From: Methanolinea sp. UBA277
Lineage (GTDB): Archaea; Halobacteriota; Methanomicrobia; Methanomicrobiales; Methanospirillaceae
Direction: 5' to 3'
Assembly (NCBI GenBank): GCA_002499905.1
Contig: DANP01000022.1
Span: forward strand, 64,681-84,122
DNA: 19,442 nucleotides
In this document: piece by piece, positions 6,476-12,817 of the stretch
Layout of the letters: each line of letters opens with the position of its first letter
How positions within the stretch are numbered: the first letter of the stretch is position 1
The notes under the pieces: generated by a model
Seen by the model: only the letters and a program-made list of their open reading frames with translations
Database searches by the model: none
Told to the model about the DNA's origin: nothing
Made by a program: the position numbers and the translations under genes

Positions 6476-6958
6476 TTATTTCCAGACGTCGACAGGATTG
6501 ATCGTGGCATCGATCAGCAGGTCAAACTCCATGGCCTTCAGCCACCCTGCCTTCTCGAACATGTTCATGAAGCAGATGCCGATCAGGTCTGCATCCGGGT
6601 ACTTCTCCACCGCTGTTTTCACCTGCTCCATCTTCACCGGAACATTCGGCATGGAGAGTCCCCCCATGACCACGACCGTTTTTGGATTGCTGATTCTGGC
6701 GGCTCCTGCGGCCTGCATCCCGATATCAGACACCAGTTTCAGTTTCTGCGCTTTCGATTCATCGACATAGGGAACGAATACCTGTTCGAGATCCATGCTC
6801 CGCACGGCAAAGCCGAGGAGTTCGACAAACGGGGTGCAGGTGCCCGGGCAGCCGTAGTACACGACCTGGTCACCGGCCTTCAGCCCCTTCTTCTCCAAAT
6901 ACTCCTTGAACGGCCGTAGCATGCCGGGAACACCCTGAAATACCTCTTTCTGTTTCAT
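6476..6958 (-). CDS. DUF2124 family protein of unknown function
   Basis: A 160-residue soluble protein that I recognise as the DUF2124 family, a small group known mainly from methanogens and without an assigned reaction. Visible marks are YYGCPGTCTPF near 35-44 with Cys37 and Cys41 in a CxxxC arrangement, a hydrophobic strand plus glycine turn (VVVMGGLSMPNVPV), and IGICFMNMFEKAGW near the C-terminus. No signal peptide or membrane segment is seen. The start is the CAT at 6956-6958 (MKQKEVF). The frame stays open upstream to 7075, but that extension lacks conserved character and would overlap the divergent flavodoxin gene. The cysteine pair and redox neighbours hint at metal or redox chemistry, which is only inference. 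Confidence 0.82.
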   Translation of the reverse strand: MKQKEVFQGVPGMLRPFKEYLEKKGLKAGDQVVYYGCPGTCTPFVELLGFAVRSMDLEQVFVPYVDESKAQKLKLVSDIGMQAAGAARISNPKTVVVMGGLSMPNVPVKMEQVKTAVEKYPDADLIGICFMNMFEKAGWLKAMEFDLLIDATINPVDVWK

Positions 6959-6986
6959 ATCCAACACCGGTAACAACCATCCAGCG

Positions 6987-7005
6987 TTCCGGCAGCCGGC
7001 CGGAA
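6987..7005. promoter_or_regulatory. Perfect inverted repeat in the DUF2124/flavodoxin divergent promoter
   Basis: TTCCGGC (6987-6993) and GCCGGAA (6999-7005) are exact reverse complements with an AGCCG centre. The site lies between two divergent starts (6958 minus, 7074 plus), close to where the DUF2124 transcript should begin. It could be an operator or a leader hairpin. Symmetry is observed; function is inferred. Confidence 0.4.
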
Positions 7006-7033
7006 TACCGGGAATGTAATTAGAGCGGTCTTC

Positions 7034-7044
7034 GAATATTAAGG
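7034..7044 (+). promoter_or_regulatory. Probable TATA element of the flavodoxin-domain gene
   Basis: GAATATTAAGG lies about 30-40 bases before the ATG at 7074 and is the only AT-rich string in the right place. It predicts a nearly leaderless transcript. The match to the archaeal TATA consensus is moderate. Confidence 0.35.
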
Positions 7045-7073
7045 TAACAGCGTTTACAAAGGTCGTTGATGCC

Positions 7074-7577
7074 ATGAAACATATCCTCGTCTGCTATGCC
7101 ACCCGGTATGGTTCAACCGTCGGGATTGCCACAATCATCGCTGATGAGCTCCGGGAAGCGGGGTATCAGGTTACCCTCTCCCCTGTGTCCGATGTACGTT
7201 ATCCGGGCAGTTATGATGCAGTTGTGATCGGGAGCCCCCTCTACATGGGGAAGTGGCTCGCTGAAGCGCGGGAATTCGTGAGTCGTTTCAGGAATTCCCT
7301 GAAGTCACGCCCGGTTGCGATCTTTACCGCCGGTTTTACTCTTCGTCAGAGGACCGTCGAACACCTCAGGGTCGTTGATGAAGCCCTTGATGCATCAGTG
7401 AAATTGTATATTTCACCACTCCACAAGGGTTATTTCGCTGGAAAACTGGATCCTGACCGCATGTCCTCTACTGACAGGGAAATCATCAAGCTCACCGGGG
7501 CAATGCCCGGAGATTTTCGCGAACCTGATGAGATAAAAAAATGGGCCCGTGAGCTTCCTGCCATGCTCTTTGGCTGA
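7074..7577 (+). CDS. Flavodoxin-domain protein (HemG-like)
   Basis: A 167-residue protein with the flavodoxin fold, likely binding FMN. The phosphate-binding loop YATRYGST at 8-15 follows the first strand MKHILVC. A second strand leads to VIGSPLYMGKW at 51-61, expected to contact the flavin ring. Length and motifs resemble the flavodoxin-type proteins often annotated as menaquinone-dependent protoporphyrinogen oxidase (HemG). Haem synthesis by this route is doubtful in a methanogen, so a general electron carrier or quinone/flavin reductase is as likely. The codons for residues 126-135 (including DRMSSTD) contain the second copy of the exact 27-base repeat at 2322-2348. It diverges from the DUF2124 gene and converges on the GTPase gene with 39 bases between stops. 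Confidence 0.85.
   Translation: MKHILVCYATRYGSTVGIATIIADELREAGYQVTLSPVSDVRYPGSYDAVVIGSPLYMGKWLAEAREFVSRFRNSLKSRPVAIFTAGFTLRQRTVEHLRVVDEALDASVKLYISPLHKGYFAGKLDPDRMSSTDREIIKLTGAMPGDFREPDEIKKWARELPAMLFG
7451..7477 (+). repeat. 27-base exact direct repeat, copy 2 (inside the flavodoxin gene)
   Basis: Identical over 27 bases to 2322-2348 upstream of frhA. Here it is coding, covering parts of residues 126-135 of the flavodoxin-domain protein. The reading frame is intact and the family fold continues on both sides, so this is the more natural home of the sequence. Confidence 0.9.
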
Positions 7578-7616
7578 TGAGCGGGGCTGTTCGTGGAGGC
7601 TTGGGCATCGGACGGG

Positions 7617-8105
7617 TTATCGTTTCTTTTCTATCGTTCCCACGAACCGTTCCAGCGCCTCCCGCGAACTCCCGGGATCCCGGGCTGATATTTCATAAGT
7701 TACCGCACCATCAAGCTCCTGCCGTACCATGGCAGGACAGGACTCGGTGAGATCACACTTGTTCAGCATGACCGAGACCGGCACTCCCATGTCCATAAGC
7801 TGCTGGTAGAGATGCCGGGTAAATTCATCAACCCCACAGGAGCAATCCACCATCAGGATAGCCCCATCCATTCCGTTGGAGATGATCTGGCGGACAAACT
7901 CGAAACGCTCCTGGCCGGGTGTCCCGTAGAGGTGGATGAGCCTGCCATCGATCTCGGCCTTTCCGAAGTCGAGGGCAATGGTCGTGGTCCCATCAGCACA
8001 ATCCGCATCCACATGGCGGCTCCCGGAATCGATCGCCTGGATAAAGGTTGACTTCCCGGCATGAAATGACCCGAAGACCACTATTTTCAATCGCGAGGGG
8101 TCCAT
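7617..8105 (-). CDS. Ras-like small GTP-binding protein
   Basis: A 162-residue P-loop GTPase. Walker A is GSFHAGKST at 12-20, a threonine-rich switch I segment (GTTTIALDFG) lies near 39-48, the switch II motif is YGTPGQERF at 60-68 with Tyr in place of the usual Asp of DxxG, NKCD at 115-118 gives guanine specificity, and SAR near 137 is the G5 segment. This variant with GTPGQ is common in prokaryotic Ras-like GTPases related to MglA and CvnD, which often work with Roadblock/LC7 partners. No such partner is adjacent here. ATG at 8105 is chosen because the 40 residues upstream in the open frame lack family features and would take up the divergent promoter. No membrane anchor is seen. Confidence 0.85.
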   Translation of the reverse strand: MDPSRLKIVVFGSFHAGKSTFIQAIDSGSRHVDADCADGTTTIALDFGKAEIDGRLIHLYGTPGQERFEFVRQIISNGMDGAILMVDCSCGVDEFTRHLYQQLMDMGVPVSVMLNKCDLTESCPAMVRQELDGAVTYEISARDPGSSREALERFVGTIEKKR

Positions 8106-8118
8106 TGACGAACTATGG

Positions 8119-8152
8119 GCGGGAATTTTTTTTATTGTTTCGATTTTCCCGC
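8119..8152. promoter_or_regulatory. Inverted repeat flanking the GTPase promoter
   Basis: GCGGGAA (8119-8125) and TTCCCGC (8146-8152) are exact reverse complements flanking a 20-base AT-rich core that contains the likely TATA element of the minus-strand GTPase gene. Such an arrangement could be a regulator site covering the promoter. The divergent cyclophilin gene starts 83 bases further right. Confidence 0.35.
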
Positions 8153-8234
8153 ACCGGATGAGCGGCATGCTGGCACGCAGAACCATTTCGGCCGATTCGT
8201 CGGTTTTATTCCCCCACACGTACACTCTGATGGT

Positions 8235-8711
8235 ATGTCTGAATCACAACATCCTGCCGGAAACCGGGTGAATCTGGAGACAACGCTGGGAGAGATCATC
8301 ATCGAGCTCTACGCAGATATGCCGGTGACAGCCGGCAATTTCGAGTCGCTGGTAAAGAAGGGATTCTATGACGGGGTGATCTTCCACCGAATCATCGATG
8401 GATTCATGATCCAGGGTGGAGACCCGACCGGAACCGGTACCGGCGGGCCCGGGTACGTCATCAAAGACGAGTTCCCCGCAGCAAACCGGAACAACCGTGG
8501 CACCATTGCCATGGCCAATGCGGGCCCGAACACCGGGGGAAGCCAGTTCTTCATCAACCTGGTGGACAACACCTACCTCGACCGCAACCACCCGGTCTTC
8601 GGGAAGGTGACAGGAGGAATGGATGTCGTCGATAAGATCGGAAAGGTCAAAACCGGCAGGGGTGACCGGCCGCTCACACCGGTAAAGATCATACAAGCAT
8701 CGGTAGTGTGA
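8235..8711 (+). CDS. Cyclophilin-type peptidyl-prolyl cis-trans isomerase
   Basis: Cytosolic folding enzyme that isomerises Xaa-Pro peptide bonds. The 158-residue chain is a compact prokaryotic cyclophilin. FHRIIDGFMIQGGDPTGTG holds the catalytic Arg and the FMIQGGD active-site signature, IAMANAGPNTGGSQFFI is the second substrate-binding block, and YLDRNHPVFGKVTGGMDVV is the conserved C-terminal segment. No signal peptide or membrane segment is present. I chose ATG 8235 (MSESQHPAGNRVNLET); the open frame continues upstream to 8115, but that part is promoter-like and would overlap the inverted repeat. A weak TATA-like GGTTTTATT about 30 bases upstream suggests a leaderless transcript. A run of nine T follows the stop. 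Confidence 0.93.
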   Translation: MSESQHPAGNRVNLETTLGEIIIELYADMPVTAGNFESLVKKGFYDGVIFHRIIDGFMIQGGDPTGTGTGGPGYVIKDEFPAANRNNRGTIAMANAGPNTGGSQFFINLVDNTYLDRNHPVFGKVTGGMDVVDKIGKVKTGRGDRPLTPVKIIQASVV

Positions 8712-8731
8712 TCTTCAACCTTTCTTTTACA

Positions 8732-8740
8732 TTTTTTTTT
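8732..8740 (+). terminator. Oligo-T terminator of the cyclophilin gene
   Basis: Nine consecutive T residues begin 20 bases after the stop codon, preceded by a second T-rich stretch (TTTCTTTT). This is the strongest T-tract in the window. Confidence 0.65.
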
Positions 8741-8979
8741 ACCCTCATCCGCTCCCGGGGTGGGGCTCCCATCCGTGATCTGAAAAAGGCGGGAGAGATC
8801 TCATTCCGTCCCGAATATGAATGAAGCGCCGGCCGGAGTGTCACCTCAACGGGCCTCATCGCACCGCGCGGGGGTGTCACAGCGGCGGGGTGGCAACCCC
8901 AAGAGTGTGGGTGATACCGGGAGATATGATGCCTAACTGAAATCAATGACCTGCACCATCAATGAATTGATAAAATCTC

Positions 8980-8996
8980 AAAAAGAGGGATAAAAA
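8980..8996 (-). terminator. T-tract terminators of rps12-rps7-fusA
   Basis: On the minus strand two runs of five T (8996-8992 and 8984-8980) directly follow the fusA stop codon (TAA at 9000-8998). They are consistent with termination of the operon transcript here, so no tuf or rps10 would be co-transcribed. Confidence 0.55.
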
Positions 8997-8997
8997 T

Positions 8998-11190
8998 TTA
9001 CGCCAGGTAATCTGAAGGTGTCGGCATCTGCTCCTTCAGACCCTTGCGCTTCCGGATTGCGGTCACCACGTCCTTGACCATACCGGAAGGAACAATTTCA
9101 AACCCGGCAAACTCGGTGCTCCACATGGCACGGCCTTCGGTTGCAGACCGGATGTCCCCGGCAAACCCGAAGAGTTCCGCCACCGGTGCCTTGCCGATCA
9201 CGGTCATGGTATCGCCCTCGCTCTGCATGTCGAAGACCTGGCCCCGCCGACCCTGGATCTGGGAAGTTGCAGCACCCATCTGGTCGGTCGGCACGGTAAT
9301 CTGGATCTTCTGCATCGGCTCGAGGAGTGAGTCTCCGGCCAGTAGTATACCGCCCTTGAGGGCGGCCCGCACCGCCGGAATAACCTGAGCGGGTCCACGA
9401 TGAATGGCATCCTCATGAAGCTTGACATCGACCAGCCGGATCTTAACGTTCTGGACCGGTTCATCGGCAAGCGGACCGCCGGCGAGAGCCTCGTGGATGC
9501 CCTCGAGGATCAGTTCCATGGTCTCGTTGAGGTACTGGATACCCTTGGTCATGTCGATGAACATGTTGGTGCCCTGGATATTCTTGACGTTCTTTGCCTC
9601 GTCCTTTTCCATTCCGGCAGCAACCAGGGCATCCCGCCGCTCGAGCGCGGTCTGGTTCATGGAGACGTCCCCGGACTTTATGAGGTTGACAATCTCGTCA
9701 GCAAGCGGCTCGATCTCGAGGTAAAACCTGTTGTGGCGGTTCGGGGATTTTCCTTCCACCGGTCCGGCCTTCTGGGTGACCGTCTCGCGGTACACCACAA
9801 TTGGTGGTGAGGTCACGATCTCGACACCTTTGTCGCGCTTGATCCTGCCGGTAATGATCTCAAGGTGGAGTTCTCCCATTCCGGAGATGAGATGCTCTCC
9901 GGTCTCCTCGTTGATGGTGACAACCAGGGTGGGATCCTCTTTTGCCACCTGGCGGAGCACCTCGACGAGCTTGGGCAGATCCTTCATGTTCTTTGCCTCG
10001 ACGGCAACGGTCATGACCGGTTCACTGTAGTGCTTGAGCGACTCATAGGGAGTCATATCCTGCAGTGTGGTGACCGTCGACCCGACCATCGCATCCCTGA
10101 GCCCGGTTACCGCCGCAATGTTTCCACCGACCAGCTCATCGACTTCAACCCGCGTCGGCCCCATGAAGATTCCCACCTGCTGGAGGCGGTTGACCTTCTT
10201 TGCCGTTCCCATGACGTAGAGCTCGGTTCCCCTCCTGAGTTTTCCGGAGAAGAGGCGCCCGGTGGCCACTTCCCCGGCATGGGGATCAAAGGAGATGTCG
10301 GTGACCATCAGGGTTGCCGGTCCGTTCGGATCACAGTTCAGCATGGCCTTTCCTTCCGGTGATTCGGAATCCCCGTGCCAGATGACCTTGATACGGCGCT
10401 TCTGCGCATCCACAGGGTTCGGCAGGTGGCGGACCACCATGTCGAGCACCACATCGCAGAGCGGACTCCGTTTTGCCAGGCTCTTCATATCGCCTGCCCG
10501 GCACTTGTCGTATACTTCCTTGAACGAGACGCCGCTCTCCTTCATGTAGGGGACAGATACCCCCCAGTTGTAGAGGGCGGACCCGAACGCGACCGTTCCC
10601 TGTACAGCATCGAGCTTCCAGCCCTTGTTGTAGGCATCTTCGTTCATGCCCTTGATGAGCTTGTTGACCTTGTCAATCACCTTGCCGAGACGGATCTGCA
10701 TCTCCATCTCATCGACCTTGAGCTCGTTGATCAGCCGATCCACCTTGTTGATGAAGAGGACCGGGCGGACTCCTTCCTTCAGGGCCTGGCGAAGCACGGT
10801 CTCGGTCTGGGGCATGGTACCTTCTACAGCATCGACCAGCACCACGGCGCCGTCGACCGCACGCATGGCGCGGGTCACGTCACCGCCAAAGTCCACGTGT
10901 CCGGGGGTGTCTATCATGTTGATGAGGTATTCTTGCCCACCGTACTCGTGAATCATCGAGACGTTGCTTGCATCGATGGTGATGCCCCGCGCCTGCTCTT
11001 CCTCATCAGAATCCATGAAGAGCTGCCGCCCGGCGAGTTCCTCACTGATGATCCCGGCACCGGCAAGCAGGTTGTCTGAGAGGGTGGTCTTTCCATGGTC
11101 GATATGCGCTACTATGCCGATGTTCCGGATGTGCACCGGCTCGTTCATCAGCTCCTTTACCCTGTCAATGGATTTCCTGCCTCTGGCCAT
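8998..11190 (-). CDS. fusA: Translation elongation factor EF-2
   Basis: GTPase that drives tRNA-mRNA translocation on the ribosome. At 730 residues it has archaeal EF-2 length. The G-domain motifs are AHIDHGKTT (28-36), RGITI (68-72), DTPGH (94-98) and NKVD (148-151). The diphthamide-accepting histidine is His597 in the segment AIHRGPAQVIPAVR, the site modified in archaeal and eukaryotic EF-2. The opening MARGRKSIDRVKELM is family-typical and supports ATG 11190. It is the last gene of rps12-rps7-fusA, 25 bases after rps7. The usual archaeal followers, EF-1 alpha (tuf) and rps10, are absent; T-tracts and a GC-rich gap come next. Confidence 0.98.
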   Translation of the reverse strand: MARGRKSIDRVKELMNEPVHIRNIGIVAHIDHGKTTLSDNLLAGAGIISEELAGRQLFMDSDEEEQARGITIDASNVSMIHEYGGQEYLINMIDTPGHVDFGGDVTRAMRAVDGAVVLVDAVEGTMPQTETVLRQALKEGVRPVLFINKVDRLINELKVDEMEMQIRLGKVIDKVNKLIKGMNEDAYNKGWKLDAVQGTVAFGSALYNWGVSVPYMKESGVSFKEVYDKCRAGDMKSLAKRSPLCDVVLDMVVRHLPNPVDAQKRRIKVIWHGDSESPEGKAMLNCDPNGPATLMVTDISFDPHAGEVATGRLFSGKLRRGTELYVMGTAKKVNRLQQVGIFMGPTRVEVDELVGGNIAAVTGLRDAMVGSTVTTLQDMTPYESLKHYSEPVMTVAVEAKNMKDLPKLVEVLRQVAKEDPTLVVTINEETGEHLISGMGELHLEIITGRIKRDKGVEIVTSPPIVVYRETVTQKAGPVEGKSPNRHNRFYLEIEPLADEIVNLIKSGDVSMNQTALERRDALVAAGMEKDEAKNVKNIQGTNMFIDMTKGIQYLNETMELILEGIHEALAGGPLADEPVQNVKIRLVDVKLHEDAIHRGPAQVIPAVRAALKGGILLAGDSLLEPMQKIQITVPTDQMGAATSQIQGRRGQVFDMQSEGDTMTVIGKAPVAELFGFAGDIRSATEGRAMWSTEFAGFEIVPSGMVKDVVTAIRKRKGLKEQMPTPSDYLA

Positions 11191-11215
11191 AACAACACCA
11201 CAAAAAAGAAAAATG

Positions 11216-11803
11216 TCAGCGGGCGGATTTTGCGATACGTTCCCGCTCTTCTTTCTTATTCACTGAATACGCCTTCACATCGCCCTTTGAGGCCGCAATC
11301 AGCTCATCCGCAAGACATGCGGCGACCGGCCTCTTGTTCTTGTGTGCGGCCTTCTTCACGGCCTCCGAGATGAAGTACAGCGCCGTATTGACACGCCTGA
11401 TGGGTGCGGTATCGACAGATTTCGGGACATTGATTCCGCCGTACTTGAGCCTGACCGTCTCCTCACGCTGGCCGGTGTTGGCAATCGCCTCGACGAGCAC
11501 CTGAACAGGGTTCTTCTTGGTCTTCTGGTTGACGATTACGAATGCATCACGGACAATGCGGATGGCCAGCTGCTTGTTGCCGGTGTTGGTCTCCGACTGC
11601 ATGAGCCGGTTGATCAGACGCTCAACGATGAGCATGTTTGCCTTGTTGAACTCCTGCCGGGTGAACTTGCCGGTGGAGTGCGGGACGATAACCGGATTCA
11701 GGCTGACATACCTGACGAGGCCGGGATCGGTGACCTGAACCTCTGAAAGGTCCCACCGGTTAAAGAGCAGCCGTGTTGCTGCCGGGGTCTCTGCCTGTGT
11801 CAT
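11216..11803 (-). CDS. rps7: Small ribosomal subunit protein uS7
   Basis: Primary 16S rRNA-binding protein of the 30S head, organising the 3' major domain near the decoding site. The 195-residue chain has the archaeal N-terminal segment (LFNRWDLSEVQVTDPGLVRY) and the conserved core NIVERLINRLM-like and NPVQVLVEAIANTGQREE, followed by the arginine/lysine-rich C-terminus. Three starts are possible. GTG 11812 and ATG 11809 overlap the rps12 stop; ATG 11803 is favoured because GGTGA (11813-11809) sits five bases upstream. The start is embedded in the end of rps12, so translation is probably coupled. The protein is cytosolic and ribosome-bound. Confidence 0.97.
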   Translation of the reverse strand: MTQAETPAATRLLFNRWDLSEVQVTDPGLVRYVSLNPVIVPHSTGKFTRQEFNKANMLIVERLINRLMQSETNTGNKQLAIRIVRDAFVIVNQKTKKNPVQVLVEAIANTGQREETVRLKYGGINVPKSVDTAPIRRVNTALYFISEAVKKAAHKNKRPVAACLADELIAASKGDVKAYSVNKKEERERIAKSAR

Positions 11804-11808
11804 ACTCA

Positions 11809-12237
11809 TCACCTGCGCGGTTTCTCCTTGCGTCCGATGACCATCTCGTGGAGCGAGACGTTGTTCACCTTTGTCACGACATACCGGACCCCGGGGATAT
11901 CTCCCATGGAACGGCCCAGCCTGCCGCCAATTCCCTCGATCTCGACTTCATCGTGCTCATCGATGAAGTTGATGGCTCCGTCGCCCACCGCAAATGCGGT
12001 GACCTGGCGTCCGTTCTTGATCAGCTGAACGCGGACACACTTCCTGATGGCCGAGTTCGGCTGCTTTGCCTCCACTCCGATCTTCTCCAGCACGATACCG
12101 CGTGCCTGGGGTGCCCCCTCAAGGGGATCGGATTTCAGGTTGACTCCTGAATGGCTCCGTACATACTTGGGATCACTCCACCGGAACTTCTTGGCATCCC
12201 GGATGAGTTTCCTTGCAGCGAATTTTCCCTGTCCCAT
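11809..12237 (-). CDS. rps12: Small ribosomal subunit protein uS12
   Basis: Decoding-centre protein of the small subunit, involved in tRNA selection accuracy. The 142 residues match the archaeal/eukaryotic S23e form. The start MGQGKFAARKL, the conserved loop KQPNSAIRKCVRVQLIKNG near 58-76, and the GIGGRLGRSMGDIPGVRY segment near 102-119 are all present. GAGGGT five bases before ATG 12237 gives a good ribosome-binding site. It is the first gene of rps12-rps7-fusA, with its own TATA element upstream. In many archaea rpl30e and nusA precede it; here queD lies upstream in divergent orientation, so the operon is shortened. Confidence 0.98.
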   Translation of the reverse strand: MGQGKFAARKLIRDAKKFRWSDPKYVRSHSGVNLKSDPLEGAPQARGIVLEKIGVEAKQPNSAIRKCVRVQLIKNGRQVTAFAVGDGAINFIDEHDEVEIEGIGGRLGRSMGDIPGVRYVVTKVNNVSLHEMVIGRKEKPRR

Positions 12238-12290
12238 GAATTACCCTCAATGAATTTTCGGTCTCGACGATGCGGATAGGCCCCACTGTG

Positions 12291-12301
12291 ATATATATAA
12301 T
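12291..12301 (-). promoter_or_regulatory. TATA box of the rps12 operon
   Basis: Read on the minus strand ATTATATATAT lies about 55-65 bases before the rps12 ATG. It predicts a transcript start near 12270 and a 30-35 base leader containing the GAGGGT ribosome-binding site. It is the best TATA match for a highly expressed ribosomal operon in this gap. Confidence 0.6.
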
Positions 12302-12313
12302 CGCGCGGAACGG

Positions 12314-12324
12314 TTTTATATATT
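12314..12324 (+). promoter_or_regulatory. Second TATA element, probably for queD
   Basis: TTTTATATATT lies only 12 bases from the rps12 TATA element and reads well on the plus strand, giving a predicted start near 12345. A further AT-rich string AATAATATTATAC (12368-12380) would give a leaderless queD transcript starting at about 12404. Both could be used; neither is proven. Confidence 0.45.
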
Positions 12325-12403
12325 GTGGAGTCCGTGTCTGTGCCTGATTAGGTTATCCCGCATTGATAATAATATTATACTTCTATCCGGCGTACCTGTA
12401 CTG

Positions 12404-12817
12404 ATGAATTCCCGGATTTATAAACTGGTGCACTTTGATGCCAGCCACCGGCTCATGCACTATCGCGGGAAATGCGCTAATCTCCACGGTCACCGCTGGA
12501 AGGTTGAAGTCTGGATCCAGGGGGAGGTGGATGATGTCACCGGGATCCTTATGGACTACAACACCGTCAAATCGATCATCGAACACTTCGACCACCAGAT
12601 CATTCTTAACCAGGATGACCCCATGGTTGCCTGCATTGAACAGTTCCAGCCGGTTATAACCACCCCGGGCGATCCGACCAGCGAGCTCCTCGCCGGAATC
12701 CTCCGGGATATGATCGAAGACGCGTGCCGGGATGCCGGGATTGTGGCGCAGGTAGAACGGATCAGGGTCTGGGAATCAGAGACCTGCTATGCCGAGCTCG
12801 ATCATGAACGTCGCTGA
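12404..12817 (+). CDS. queD: 6-carboxy-5,6,7,8-tetrahydropterin synthase QueD
   Basis: Converts 7,8-dihydroneopterin triphosphate to 6-carboxytetrahydropterin, the first committed step of preQ0 synthesis; in archaea preQ0 is inserted into tRNA and turned into archaeosine. The 137 residues have the zinc ligands His15 (FDASHRL), His28 and His30 (NLHGHRW), with the catalytic Cys24 in GKCANLHGH. Other family blocks are GILMDYNTVKSIIEHFDHQIIL and, near the end, VWESETCYAEL. I chose ATG 12404 (MNSRIYKLVHFDASH); earlier in-frame starts would add promoter-derived residues. Its 3' end overlaps queE. Annotation as a 6-pyruvoyltetrahydropterin synthase homologue is possible, but the queDEC context favours QueD. 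Confidence 0.93.
   Translation: MNSRIYKLVHFDASHRLMHYRGKCANLHGHRWKVEVWIQGEVDDVTGILMDYNTVKSIIEHFDHQIILNQDDPMVACIEQFQPVITTPGDPTSELLAGILRDMIEDACRDAGIVAQVERIRVWESETCYAELDHERR

Larger units (their letters stand above)
8712..8997. other. GC-rich gap between cyclophilin gene and fusA 3' ends
   Basis: No gene is identified in 286 bases between two converging genes. After the cyclophilin T-tract the segment about 8745-8930 is GC-rich and rich in short inverted repeats. Examples are GGGGT-GGCA-ACCCC (8887-8900), CGGGA/TCCCG and CATTC/GAATG pairs near 8780-8825, and two GTGTCAC words (about 8838 and 8874). It ends in the AT-rich fusA terminator. A structured RNA is possible, but I do not recognise RNase P, SRP, box C/D or box H/ACA features. 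Confidence 0.4.

Noticed and set aside
6176..6944. Shared 13-base word (ACCCTGAAATACC) near 6177 and near 6932
   Set aside because: A few exact 13-base matches are expected by chance in a window this size.
6959..7075. Upstream extension of the DUF2124 reading frame to 7075
   Set aside because: The added 39 residues lack conserved features, contain the inverted repeat and would overlap the divergent flavodoxin start.
2349..7450. Reading the 27-base direct repeats as att sites of an integrated element carrying frh
   Set aside because: There is no integrase, recombinase or other mobile gene between the copies; the interval holds core hydrogenase genes of normal composition. Kept only as an alternative for the repeat.
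8689..8946. Minus-strand 85-codon frame after fusA
   Set aside because: It overlaps the cyclophilin 3' end, its T-tract and GC-rich stems. Composition is high in Arg and Pro as expected from shadow reading of GC-rich DNA.
8901..8960. Possible box C/D sRNA (TGATACC/ATGATGC followed by CTGA)
   Set aside because: The boxes are imperfect and only about four bases apart, too close for a guide sequence.
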